Below, piece after piece: positions 16,672 through 24,861 of a stretch of 64,000 bases of DNA; the first letter of the stretch is position 1; each line of letters opens with the position of its first letter. Below the pieces are notes generated by a model. That model was not told the origin of the DNA, did not search any database, and saw only the letters and a program-made list of their open reading frames with translations. The stretch lies in NCBI RefSeq assembly GCF_013031245.1, contig NZ_WPZL01000011.1:1-64000 (forward strand), read 5' to 3'. The DNA is from Ruegeria lacuscaerulensis (GTDB lineage Bacteria > Pseudomonadota > Alphaproteobacteria > Rhodobacterales > Rhodobacteraceae). The position numbers were made by a program, and so were the translations under genes.

Positions 16672-17082
16672 ATGCACCCCACGATCGAGCGCATGCAAGA
16701 AGTCGTTGCCGAAGGCGATGAAAACCTGATCCAAGAATTGCTGGCTGAAGATGTACGGTTTTCCCCGCCGACTTATTACAGCACCTGGACTGGGCGCGCA
16801 CGTGTGGCAGCAGTTCTGGGGCATGTGGGGCAGGTGTTTTCGGATTTCAGCTATCGCCGGATCATGGGCGACGGCAAGGACTGGGCGCTGGAGTTTCAGT
16901 GCAAGGTCGGTGATCTGGACGCGGTGGGCGTTGACCTGATCACCCTCAACGACGACGGCCTGATTCAGGAGTTCGAGGTCGTTATGCGACCCTACAAAAC
17001 CATCGGTGCCCTGCGCGAAGCGATGATGGAGCGGGTTATGGCGGATGCCCGTTTTCTCGAATTCAAAAGCGCGCTGAGCTGA
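16672..17082 (+). CDS. SnoaL-like / NTF2-fold domain protein
   Basis: A 136-aa cytosolic protein. Family features are an N-terminal helix (IERMQEVVAEGDENLIQELL), the segment DVRFSPPTYYSTWTGRARV and a C-terminal strand FEVVMRPYKTIGAL. AGGAG lies 5 nt before the ATG. The next gene, an SGNH hydrolase, starts 2 nt after the stop, so the pair is co-transcribed. SnoaL-like proteins include isomerases, hydrolases and ligand-binding proteins, and no specific reaction can be assigned. Confidence 0.8.
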   Translation: MHPTIERMQEVVAEGDENLIQELLAEDVRFSPPTYYSTWTGRARVAAVLGHVGQVFSDFSYRRIMGDGKDWALEFQCKVGDLDAVGVDLITLNDDGLIQEFEVVMRPYKTIGALREAMMERVMADARFLEFKSALS

Positions 17083-17084
17083 CC

Positions 17085-17795
17085 ATGCCTGTCCCAATTG
17101 CATCCGATCAGATTCTGCGACTGCCCCTGCTGCCGGTTCTGGCAGCGCAGGGCCTGTCTGTACGCCGCAACGCGCAACTGCTGCCCGAGCCTATTGGTCC
17201 CCGCGAAGGGCGCGAGGGACGTGGCCCCCGATTGCGTCTGTTGATCGCGGGCGACAGCTCGGCCGCAGGCGTTGGCGCGGGCACACAGGCGCAGGCGCTG
17301 TCAGGTCATCTCGTGGCCCGGTTGGCCAAACACTATGCGGTGGAATGGCGGCTGGAAGCTGCAACAGGGCACACCACACAGGACATGATTGATCGGCTTT
17401 GCAGCCTGGACGGCCAATTTGACATGGCTGTAACCGCCCTTGGCGTGAATGACGTCACCAGAGGCGCTTCGCAGAAGCGATTCATCGAACGGCAGACACG
17501 GTTGCTGAACCTGCTGACCGGGCAACTGGGGGTTCGACGGGTCGTTGTAACAGCCGTGCCGCAAATGAACCGCTTCCCTGCCTTGCCGCAACCTCTGGCC
17601 TGGGTTCTCGGGCGTCAGGCCGAACGGCTTGACCAGGGTTTGCAACAGGTGGCCACGCGCTTTCTGCAGGCTCGGCACCTGACACTGGACTTGCCGGACG
17701 ACCCCGCGCTGGCAGCACTGGACGGGTACCACCCCAGCCCGAAAACCTATGCCATCTGGGCCGAAGAGGCCGCCCGCCTGCTGCGTCAGGCCTGA
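17085..17795 (+). CDS. SGNH/GDSL-family hydrolase
   Basis: A 236-aa esterase/lipase-like protein. The four SGNH blocks are visible: GDSSAAGVGAG (nucleophile Ser, block I), an ATGHTTQD segment with the block II glycine, GVNDV (block III Asn) and DGYHPS (block V Asp and His). No signal peptide is evident, so it is probably cytosolic or peripheral. It directly follows the SnoaL-like gene (2-nt gap). Its last 10 bp overlap the end of the convergent rarD gene. The acyl substrate is unknown. Confidence 0.85.
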   Translation: MPVPIASDQILRLPLLPVLAAQGLSVRRNAQLLPEPIGPREGREGRGPRLRLLIAGDSSAAGVGAGTQAQALSGHLVARLAKHYAVEWRLEAATGHTTQDMIDRLCSLDGQFDMAVTALGVNDVTRGASQKRFIERQTRLLNLLTGQLGVRRVVVTAVPQMNRFPALPQPLAWVLGRQAERLDQGLQQVATRFLQARHLTLDLPDDPALAALDGYHPSPKTYAIWAEEAARLLRQA

Positions 17796-18691
17796 GCCCG
17801 TATCTGCCGGATCATCGGGATCGTGTACACAATCAGAGCCGCCCAGATCAGTGGGAACGCAATCATGCGCCCACGGTCAATCTGTTCGCCAAACAAGGTG
17901 ATGGCGGTGATGAAGATCATGGTTGGTGCGATATATTGCAGAATGCCCATTGTCGACAGGCGTACCAGCTTGGCCCCGTTTGCGTAGACCAGCAGAGGAA
18001 CGGCAGTCACCACCCCGGCACCGGCCAACAACATGGTATCTGTTGCGCCTACCCCGAAATGCCCCGACCCCTGTGCACCCAACCATGTCACATAGGCCAG
18101 CGCGGGGATCAGCAGGATCAGCACTTCAAGCAAAAACCCCTGATTAGGACCTATGGGGAGCGACCGTTTGAAGAAAGCATAGAATCCCCACGTGACCATC
18201 AACCCCAGCGCTGGCCAGGGCAGACTTCCGGCCTCGACAATCAGAACCAGTACCCCCAACGCCGCAATCGCAACTGCTGCCAGTTGGGTTCTGGTCAACG
18301 GCTCACGCAACAGAACCGCGCCCAATGCAATGCTGAACAACGGGTTGATGTAATAGCCCAGCGCCGCATCCAGTGCCCGGTCATAAGCAATTGCCCAGAC
18401 GTAGATCGCCCAATTCACCGATATCAGCGCGGCAGTCAAAGCCGCCATGCCAAGCATCCTGGGGTTTGCCAGTGCAGCCTTCAGATCCCGCGTACGCCCC
18501 AGAGCGACTAGTAACAGACCCGCGACGGGCACAGACCAGATGATGCGATGAGACACGATCTCGACCGGGCCAACATGTGACATGGCCTTCATATAAAGCG
18601 GCAGGAACCCCCACAGGACATAGGCTGTTGCGGCCAGCGCCAATCCTCTGGGTGTGTCCACATTGTTCGGTGGTACGGGGGAGTCTGCCAC
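17786..18691 (-). CDS. rarD: RarD-type EamA transporter
   Basis: A 301-aa inner-membrane protein with about ten helices. The RarD subfamily is recognised from GLALAATAYVLWGFLPLYMK at the N-terminus and SVNWAIYVWAIAYDRALDAA followed by LGYYINPLFSIALG (about residues 90-125). The C-terminal repeat ends GRMIAFPLIWAALIVYT. RarD is linked in the literature to chloramphenicol sensitivity, but its natural substrate is unknown. It stands alone, with a 174-nt gap to the 3' end of the methyl-catabolism operon. Confidence 0.88.
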   Translation of the reverse strand: MADSPVPPNNVDTPRGLALAATAYVLWGFLPLYMKAMSHVGPVEIVSHRIIWSVPVAGLLLVALGRTRDLKAALANPRMLGMAALTAALISVNWAIYVWAIAYDRALDAALGYYINPLFSIALGAVLLREPLTRTQLAAVAIAALGVLVLIVEAGSLPWPALGLMVTWGFYAFFKRSLPIGPNQGFLLEVLILLIPALAYVTWLGAQGSGHFGVGATDTMLLAGAGVVTAVPLLVYANGAKLVRLSTMGILQYIAPTMIFITAITLFGEQIDRGRMIAFPLIWAALIVYTIPMIRQIRAQA

Positions 18692-18820
18692 GACAAGTCT
18701 CCGGCTGATACTGTTTGTCTTTACGGCAAATCAGACCGGGTTGGAAACTGTGAAAACTGTGAAGCGAGCCATCAGGAATTCTGATATGTCGCGCATTCCG
18801 TAAACACGGATTGCAACTGA
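18692..18820. other. Gene-free stretch between rarD and the downstream end of the methyl-catabolism operon
   Basis: I see no reading frame with coding character here. On the minus strand it would hold the rarD promoter. A short direct repeat (ACTGTGAAAACTGTGAA) lies around 18746-18763 and could be part of an operator. Confidence 0.4.
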
Positions 18821-18844
18821 GCCGGGGCACTGTTGCGCCCCGGC
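18821..18844 (-). terminator. Hairpin downstream of the methyl-catabolism operon
   Basis: A GC-rich perfect 8-bp stem (GCCGGGGC/GCCCCGGC) with an 8-nt loop lies 21 nt after the stop of the last operon gene. In the minus direction it has no T-tract; in the plus direction a short TTTT follows. It could end or protect the operon transcript, or terminate opposing transcription. Confidence 0.5.
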
Positions 18845-18865
18845 AGTTTTATGAAACTCAAAAAG

Positions 18866-21319
18866 TCAGACTTTCACCCGCTCGGACTTCGGGTCGTACA
18901 TCGGCTTGAGCGACGCCTCAGCCTTCACTTTCACGCCGCAAACGTCGATCTCGTACGCCGAGCCCAGCACATCCGCAGCTTTTTCGCCCTCGCAGGGCAC
19001 ATAGCCCATGCCGATGGCCCCGCCCAGTGTGTGGCCGTAGTTGCCAGAGCTCAGATAGCCCACATACTCGCCGTCACGGATGATCGGCTCGTTGTGGAAC
19101 AACAGCGGTTCGGGATCGGTCAGTTTGAACTGGACCAGGCGGTTTTTCGGTCCGTTTTCCTTGCGCGCAATCACCGCCTCGCGCCCGATAAAATCGCAGC
19201 CCTTGTCAACCTTGACGGCAAAGCCGAGGCCCGCATCGACGACGTGATCCTCGCAGGTAATGTCGTGGCCGAAATGGCGGAAGCCCTTCTCGATCCGGCA
19301 GCTGTCCATCATGTGCATACCACAGAGTTTCAGGCCCATGCCCTGACCGGCCTCATGCAAAGTTTCGAACACGTGGCCCGCCATATCCGACGAGACATAG
19401 ATTTCCCAGCCAAGCTCGCCCACGTAGGTCACGCGATGGGCGCGGGCCAGGCCCAGGCCGATCTCGATTTCCTGTGCGGTGCCAAACGGATTGCTGGCAT
19501 TGGTGAAATCATTGGTCGAGACCTTTTCCAGCAAGGCGCGCGCATTCGGGCCCATCACGGCCAGAACGCCCTCGCCCGCGGTCACGTCGGTGATGACCAC
19601 GTTGAATTTGCTTGCGTGGCGGTGCATCCAGGTCTGGTCCGCCAGTCGGGTCGCCGCCGGGGTGACAACCAGATACAAGGTTTCGGTCAACCGGGTGACG
19701 GTCACGTCGGCCTCGATTCCGCCAGTGCGGTTGAGGAACTGGGTATAGACGATCTTGCCGTTGGGCACCGAGTAGTCGCCACCGCCGACATAGTTCATGA
19801 AGGCTTCGGCGTCGGGGCCTTCGACCCGGATCTTGCCGAAGGACGACATGTCGTACATGCCAACGTTTTCACGCACGGCGCGGTGTTCGGCGGCCGAGTT
19901 TTCGAACCAGTTTTGCCGTTTCCAGCTGTATTGGTATTCGCGCTCCTGCCCTTCGCTGGCGAACCAGTTGGCCCGTTCCCAACCACCGAGTTCGCCGAAA
20001 ACGGCCCCCTGTTCCTTCAGGTGGTGATGGAACGGCGTCCGTCGTACTCCACGCGCGGTGGCCTTCTGACGGTAGGGGTAATGGTCGGCATAAAGCAGGC
20101 CCAGCGTTTCCTTGGAGCGTTCGAACAGATACTGCTTGTTGCCCTGGAACGGTTGCATCCTGCTGATGTCCACATCGCCCAGGTCGAACGGCTTTTCGCC
20201 CGTATCCATCCACTCTGCCAGCGCCATGCCCGCACCGCCGGCAGACTGAATGCCGATCGAGTTGAAGCCCGCCGCGACCCAGACGTTATCCATCTCGGGC
20301 GCCAGACCCAGATGATAGGCGTCATCGGGGGTAAAGGATTCCGGTCCATTGAAGAACGTGTGAATCCCCGCCTCGGCCAGCATCGGCATCCGGTTGCAGG
20401 CGTGCTCGAGAATCGGTTCGAAATGGTCGAAATCCTCGGGCAGCTGGTCGAATTCGAACGTGTCGGGAATGCCCTCCATCGCCCAGGGCTTCGCGTTCGG
20501 TTCAAACGCGCCCAGCAGCATTTTGCCCGCATCTTCCTTGTAATAGGCGCATTCGTCCGGCACCCGCAGCACCGGCAACTGGGTTAGGCCGTCGATAGCT
20601 TCGGTCACGATGTAGAAGTGTTCGCAGGCGTGCAGCGGTACGTTCACACCGGCCATGCGACCCACTTCGTGGCCCCACATACCGGCACAGTTTACCACCA
20701 TGTCACACTCAATATGGCCCGAGGCGCTGCCATCGTCGGCAACCCAGTTGACACCGGTCACCTTGCGGCCATGTTTGACGATATCGGTAACCTTCACGCG
20801 TTCCTTGACAATGCCGCCGCGCTGACGGGCACCTTTGGCCAGCGCCAGAGCGATATTCGCCGGATCGCCCTGCCCGTCCAGCGGCAGGTAAACGGCGCCC
20901 TTTACATCCTCAAGGTTCAGATGCGGGTACAGTTCGGCCACTCGGTCGTTCGAGATTTCCTCGACCTCGACGCCAAAGGCGCGGGCCATGGCGGCCTGAC
21001 GGTAAATCTCTTCCCTGCGCTCTTCGGTCAGGGCGACGGTGATCGACCCGCACCGTTTGAACCCGGTGGCAACGCCTGTTTCCTCTTCCAACGCGCCATA
21101 AAGCTCCTGACTGTATTTCGCCAGCTTGGTCATGTTCGCCGTCGCGCGCAGCTGCGCAATCAAGCCCGCCGCATGCCATGTTGTACCACTGGTCAGCTGC
21201 TTGCGCTCCAGCAGCACTACGTCATTCCACCCCTTTTTGGTCAGGTGATACGCGACCGAGCATCCGATGACGCCGCCGCCGATGATGACCACTCGGGCCT
21301 TGCTGGGAAGATCAACCAT
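18866..21319 (-). CDS. Dimethylglycine/sarcosine dehydrogenase-like flavoprotein with GcvT domain (copy 1)
   Basis: An 817-aa two-part enzyme. The N-terminal DAO-type FAD domain (VVIIGGGVIGCSVAYHL) has a candidate covalent-flavin histidine in TTWHAAGLIAQLR; from about residue 430 a GcvT-type folate-binding domain follows (ERANWFASEGQE ... NYVGGGDYSVPNGKIVYTQ). The family demethylates N-methyl amino acids (dimethylglycine, sarcosine) and transfers the one-carbon unit to tetrahydrofolate, passing electrons to ETF. GGAG precedes the ATG. It is a paralogue of the 24862-27312 gene, the last member of the minus-strand run, and lies just behind the GlxA-type regulator. Substrate (dimethylglycine, sarcosine or another N-methyl compound) is not resolved. 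Confidence 0.85.
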   Translation of the reverse strand: MVDLPSKARVVIIGGGVIGCSVAYHLTKKGWNDVVLLERKQLTSGTTWHAAGLIAQLRATANMTKLAKYSQELYGALEEETGVATGFKRCGSITVALTEERREEIYRQAAMARAFGVEVEEISNDRVAELYPHLNLEDVKGAVYLPLDGQGDPANIALALAKGARQRGGIVKERVKVTDIVKHGRKVTGVNWVADDGSASGHIECDMVVNCAGMWGHEVGRMAGVNVPLHACEHFYIVTEAIDGLTQLPVLRVPDECAYYKEDAGKMLLGAFEPNAKPWAMEGIPDTFEFDQLPEDFDHFEPILEHACNRMPMLAEAGIHTFFNGPESFTPDDAYHLGLAPEMDNVWVAAGFNSIGIQSAGGAGMALAEWMDTGEKPFDLGDVDISRMQPFQGNKQYLFERSKETLGLLYADHYPYRQKATARGVRRTPFHHHLKEQGAVFGELGGWERANWFASEGQEREYQYSWKRQNWFENSAAEHRAVRENVGMYDMSSFGKIRVEGPDAEAFMNYVGGGDYSVPNGKIVYTQFLNRTGGIEADVTVTRLTETLYLVVTPAATRLADQTWMHRHASKFNVVITDVTAGEGVLAVMGPNARALLEKVSTNDFTNASNPFGTAQEIEIGLGLARAHRVTYVGELGWEIYVSSDMAGHVFETLHEAGQGMGLKLCGMHMMDSCRIEKGFRHFGHDITCEDHVVDAGLGFAVKVDKGCDFIGREAVIARKENGPKNRLVQFKLTDPEPLLFHNEPIIRDGEYVGYLSSGNYGHTLGGAIGMGYVPCEGEKAADVLGSAYEIDVCGVKVKAEASLKPMYDPKSERVKV

Positions 21320-21320
21320 C

Positions 21321-21348
21321 CTGAAATCTCCGCTGTGTCAGGTTTCAG
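21321..21348. promoter_or_regulatory. Dyad over the ribosome site of the copy-1 dehydrogenase gene
   Basis: CTGAAA (21321-21326) and TTTCAG (21343-21348) form a 6-bp inverted repeat with a 16-nt spacer, just upstream of the ATG and covering its ribosome site. A second, nested pair CCTGA/TCAGG is offset by one base. It could be an operator for the adjacent GlxA/AraC-type regulator or an mRNA hairpin; this is tentative. Confidence 0.35.
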
Positions 21349-21408
21349 CTTAATTGCCACGAAAGATCGACAATAAATGCACCAAAAACGTCAGAGCGTC
21401 CGCAAAAA

Positions 21409-22389
21409 TCACCGATGTGAAGCCGCTCGCTTTTCCCGCCTTAGTACAAAAGGCGTGACGCCAAAGAAACTTTTGTAGACCGAGGAGAATCCGTTGGGAA
21501 AGCCGCAGGCCAGACCAATTTCCCGGACGCTCATCGTGGTGTTCAGCAACAGGTTGTTGGCTCTGGCCAACCGCATCTCGCGGTAAAATCCGTTAGGTGT
21601 GGTTCCGAAAAAGGTTTTGAATTTGCGTTCCAGTGACCGGTTCGACAGATGCAGCGAATCGACGATCTGCTGGATCGGCAGAGGGTCCTCGATATTGGCC
21701 TGCATCAGCTTGATGCACTGATCCAGCTTGGCGTCACCTGTCGAAGTCATCTTTGTTCCTGAGAAAGGCTGCATCGAGGAAAAGTCGCGGATGTTTTCAT
21801 GCAGCATGATATCGGCGACCGTCATCTTGGCCGGCCCCGAGATATGGCGCCCGATCACGGCCAGGGCGACATCGGTTGTCGCCTCCATCCCCGCACAGGT
21901 CACTACGCCGCCCTGTTCCGTGGCAATTGACATCTTTGCCTCGAACCGTGCGCCGCGTTCGCGCAGGAAGGAGGCGTTTTCCCAATGGGTTGCCATATCA
22001 GCGGTACCGTGTTCATCGATATAACGGCTGGCGGCTTCTGCCAGCAAAAAGACCTGAGACCCGCGGAATGTATAACCCGACACGACGCGACCCAGCGAAA
22101 GGTCTGGATGATCCGGGTCGGAATTGCCAATCACGAACAGGTAATCTGCCTTTGGATGTGTCGGAACCGTTTCAGTCTGGATCGTCGCGTCACTGCTGCT
22201 GTCAATCGGCCCACCCTTCAGAGACCGGTAGGTGAAGGTGAACGGTGGGTGCGGACATACGCGGTTCGCCAGTCGCAACACCTCGACCAGTGACGCAAGT
22301 TCCAGCAGCACATAGCCCGGTGCGACGAGGATATCGAAATGACGCCGATCCGGGTCCGTTGAAACTTTGGGGGTCGACCGTGCCCGCAT
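21409..22389 (-). CDS. GlxA-family transcriptional regulator (DJ-1/PfpI + AraC HTH)
   Basis: A 326-aa protein. Residues about 10-190 form a DJ-1/PfpI-like amidotransferase-fold sensor domain (DILVAPGYVLLELASLVEVL, VVTCAGMEATTDVALAVIG). About 220-320 is an AraC DNA-binding domain with two helix-turn-helix units (IQQIVDSLHLSNRSLERKFK and VREIGLACGFPNGFSSVYKS). This architecture is shared by GbdR, CdhR and other activators of glycine betaine, carnitine and amino-acid catabolism. ATG 22389 has GGAG 6 nt upstream, 10 nt after the stop of the homocysteine methyltransferase gene. It probably activates the surrounding demethylation genes. Confidence 0.88.
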   Translation of the reverse strand: MRARSTPKVSTDPDRRHFDILVAPGYVLLELASLVEVLRLANRVCPHPPFTFTYRSLKGGPIDSSSDATIQTETVPTHPKADYLFVIGNSDPDHPDLSLGRVVSGYTFRGSQVFLLAEAASRYIDEHGTADMATHWENASFLRERGARFEAKMSIATEQGGVVTCAGMEATTDVALAVIGRHISGPAKMTVADIMLHENIRDFSSMQPFSGTKMTSTGDAKLDQCIKLMQANIEDPLPIQQIVDSLHLSNRSLERKFKTFFGTTPNGFYREMRLARANNLLLNTTMSVREIGLACGFPNGFSSVYKSFFGVTPFVLRREKRAASHR

Positions 22390-22399
22390 GACCATCTCC

Positions 22400-23290
22400 T
22401 CAGACAATCCGGTGCCCGGCTGCTCGCAACCGGTTGGCAAGTGTTTCGATGTGATCCGGGCCAACTTCGCAGCAGCCGCCGACAATCGTCGCCCCTTGTG
22501 CAACCCATGTCATGGCATGATCGGCATATGCCTCGGGCCCGAGGTCCCGACGTTGTTCCAACGCATCTACGGTCGGCGCGTCTCTCAGAAATTCCTGGGA
22601 AATCCTGGTGAAGCCGTTGGCATAGGCACCAAAGGGCCGCCCCATCTGTGCAATGATCCTCAGCGCATCTGGTACGACCTCTGGGCGCGTGCAATTGATA
22701 AGCACGGCTTCGGGCGCAAAGCGATCCACCAAAGGTGCGACATCGGACAGTGGTTCACCGGAGCGCAGGCGCGTGCCATCGTCATCCATCACTGAAAGCG
22801 CCAGCCAGACCGGCTTACCCGCCTGCATTGTGCCACGCAGAGCGCCTTCGGCCTCCTGCACTGACGACACGGTTTCGATCAGAAACAGGTCCACGCGTTC
22901 GGTCATCATACGCACGATCTCGGCGAATTTTTCTGCGGCTTCACTGACATCAGGGTTCAGATCCGGGCGGTACGACGCCAGCAACGGGCCAAGTGCCCCG
23001 GCGATGCGCCCTCCAGCCGTGCGCGCCCGTTCGGCTTGCGACAGTGCCGTCTCGATCAGATCAATTAGCTGATCTTCCAGCCCCACACGCTCAAGTCGTG
23101 ACCGGTGAACAGCATAGGTGTTCGTGGTCGCAATCGTTGCCCCGCGGCGGAAATAATCGGCATGAACATCCCCGACCAGATCCGGGTGATCGATCATCAC
23201 CCGCGTCGACCACAATGGCGTCGACCTGTCACCGCTGCGCCTGACCAGTTCTTGCCCAATTGAGCCATCCAGAAGAGTGATATCTGCCAT
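22400..23290 (-). CDS. Homocysteine S-methyltransferase family protein (betaine-homocysteine methyltransferase-like)
   Basis: A 296-aa zinc-dependent methyltransferase of the Pfam S-methyl_trans family (TIM barrel). The three zinc-ligand cysteines are visible: one in LINCTRPEVV and two in GGCCEVGP near the C-terminus. The N-terminal LLDGSIGQELVRRSGD is typical. These enzymes move a methyl group from betaine, S-methylmethionine or related donors to homocysteine to make methionine. Between two dimethylglycine-dehydrogenase-like genes, a glycine-betaine-type donor is likely, giving dimethylglycine for those enzymes. GAGGAGG precedes the ATG. Donor identity is inferred, not shown. Confidence 0.83.
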   Translation of the reverse strand: MADITLLDGSIGQELVRRSGDRSTPLWSTRVMIDHPDLVGDVHADYFRRGATIATTNTYAVHRSRLERVGLEDQLIDLIETALSQAERARTAGGRIAGALGPLLASYRPDLNPDVSEAAEKFAEIVRMMTERVDLFLIETVSSVQEAEGALRGTMQAGKPVWLALSVMDDDGTRLRSGEPLSDVAPLVDRFAPEAVLINCTRPEVVPDALRIIAQMGRPFGAYANGFTRISQEFLRDAPTVDALEQRRDLGPEAYADHAMTWVAQGATIVGGCCEVGPDHIETLANRLRAAGHRIV

Positions 23291-23302
23291 GTTTCAGCCT
23301 CC

Positions 23303-24355
23303 TCAGGGAACCAGAACGAGATTTCCGGGATGCGCCTTGGATTGAAAATCCTCCTGCGCCATTGCGATATTTTTCAGGGGGTAGGTCCTTGCGATCAGCG
23401 GCTTGATCCTGCCCGCGTTTATCAACTCAACAAGCCGTCCGAACACTTCGAAGGTCTGATGGGTGCAGCCGTGAATGGTGATATCGCGCAGATAGATGTC
23501 GCGCAGGTCGGTCTGAACCATGGGGCCGGCAATCGCCCCCGAGACGGCATAATGGCCACCCGGCTTCAGGGCCAGGATCAGGCCCGGCCACGCGGGGCCA
23601 CCCACGACGTCAATCACAACATCGAACATGCCACCCGGCAAAGGCGCGTCGCGGTCGAAGGTTGCAACGGCACCCTGACTTTTCACCTCATCTGCCTTGG
23701 CCGGGTTGGTTACACCCCAGACCGTTGCTCCGCGCAGCGCGGCCAGTTGGACGGCGGCAAGACCAACTCCGCCGGATGCCCCCGTGATCAGAACCTTATG
23801 CCCACAGGTTACCCCCGCACGGGTCAGCAGGTTCTCTGCCGTGCCGAACGCGCAGGGAATGGCGGCGATTTCCACATCGGACAGCGGTGATGCCGTGACA
23901 TCGTAAAGATCACTGGCTTCGACCAGACAATACTGCGCGAAAGCACCATCCACTTCCGACCCCAGAGCAATGAATCCAGTCGGGTTGCCCGGCCGCGGAC
24001 GTGGCAAATTTATCGGGCAGGTCACCCGCTGACCCGACTGGAAGCCGGTTTCAAGTCCGGCAACCTCGACAATTCCGCACAAATCACCGCCCTGAATGCG
24101 CGGGAACTGAAGCGCCCCGCCCCAGCCTCCGGCGTCGACTTCCTGAACAACCGCATTGGTCGCCCCGGTCACTTCGGAAGAATACCAACCAACGCGCGTA
24201 TTGATGTCGGTGTTGTTTACTCCTGCCGCCGCTACGCGAACAAGCACCTGTCCGGGCCCCGGAATAGGAACCGGAATATCCTCGCGCCACTCCAACGCCT
24301 CTGGCCCACCATGGCGGGTCAGGTAGACGCCGGACATGCGTTCGGGTGGTGCCAT
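23303..24355 (-). CDS. MDR-family zinc-type alcohol dehydrogenase / quinone oxidoreductase
   Basis: A 350-aa medium-chain dehydrogenase/reductase with an N-terminal GroES-like domain (PVPIPGPGQVLVRVAAAGVN) and a Rossmann domain with LITGASGGVGLAAVQLA. The classical zinc-ligand set of alcohol dehydrogenases is not obvious, so a quinone-oxidoreductase-type NADPH reductase is likely. It sits inside the demethylation operon, 12 nt after the cupin stop and 12 nt before the homocysteine methyltransferase start. Its substrate may be an aldehyde or enone produced in the pathway; this is inference. An alternative start is 24337. Confidence 0.8.
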   Translation of the reverse strand: MAPPERMSGVYLTRHGGPEALEWREDIPVPIPGPGQVLVRVAAAGVNNTDINTRVGWYSSEVTGATNAVVQEVDAGGWGGALQFPRIQGGDLCGIVEVAGLETGFQSGQRVTCPINLPRPRPGNPTGFIALGSEVDGAFAQYCLVEASDLYDVTASPLSDVEIAAIPCAFGTAENLLTRAGVTCGHKVLITGASGGVGLAAVQLAALRGATVWGVTNPAKADEVKSQGAVATFDRDAPLPGGMFDVVIDVVGGPAWPGLILALKPGGHYAVSGAIAGPMVQTDLRDIYLRDITIHGCTHQTFEVFGRLVELINAGRIKPLIARTYPLKNIAMAQEDFQSKAHPGNLVLVP

Positions 24356-24367
24356 CTCAGGTCGCCT

Positions 24368-24844
24368 TCAGCTCTGATCGTCCGGATGAGGCGGAACTGG
24401 CCCCATCGGAACAATGTCATAGCGGGCATTCAGGTCAGCCATCTTCGCCTCATCCGCAAAGTCAGCCTCGCTCATCGTTGCAAGTTCCGCGAGAAGCCCA
24501 TCGAAACCCGAAGGCTGAAAGATCATCAGCATCTTTGCCGGCGCCGACTCCGCCACCCGGCACGCATGAGGGACGCCCGCAGGCACATGCATAGTCGTAC
24601 CTGCCGCGCAACGAAGCCAGTCGCCATCGACGTAGAAGTCCACTTCGCCTGCCAGGAAATAGAAGGTTTCGGCATGGCTGTCATGACGGTGAAGGCCAAG
24701 CGCAAAGCTGGCCTTCAGGTTGTCTTCCATGAGCGTATAAGCGCCATTCGTATCCTGACCGGAGACCTTGACGAACGTATGGTCGTTTTCCCAGTCATAG
24801 TTGGGACCCTCTCCGGGTCCCAATTTGGAATATCGCGTACTCAT
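24368..24844 (-). CDS. Cupin-domain protein
   Basis: A 158-aa single-domain cupin. Metal-binding cupin motif 1 is HRHDSHAETFYFLAGEVDF and motif 2 is PAGVPHACRV, with the histidines and glutamate in the usual places, so it can probably bind a divalent metal. The ATG at 24844 follows GAGGG at a good distance; the upstream extension overlaps the end of the preceding flavoprotein gene and is not used. It is co-transcribed with copy-2 dehydrogenase (17-nt gap) and the MDR gene. Role: possible small-molecule isomerase, dioxygenase or sensor in the pathway; not known. Confidence 0.82.
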   Translation of the reverse strand: MSTRYSKLGPGEGPNYDWENDHTFVKVSGQDTNGAYTLMEDNLKASFALGLHRHDSHAETFYFLAGEVDFYVDGDWLRCAAGTTMHVPAGVPHACRVAESAPAKMLMIFQPSGFDGLLAELATMSEADFADEAKMADLNARYDIVPMGPVPPHPDDQS

Positions 24845-24861
24845 GGTGCCCTCATTGCAGC

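Noticed and set aside
18833..20587. Long plus-strand reading frame antisense to the copy-1 flavoprotein gene
   Set aside because: It lies wholly opposite a strongly supported FAD/GcvT protein; its sequence has no family motif and it reflects GC-rich codon bias of the real gene.
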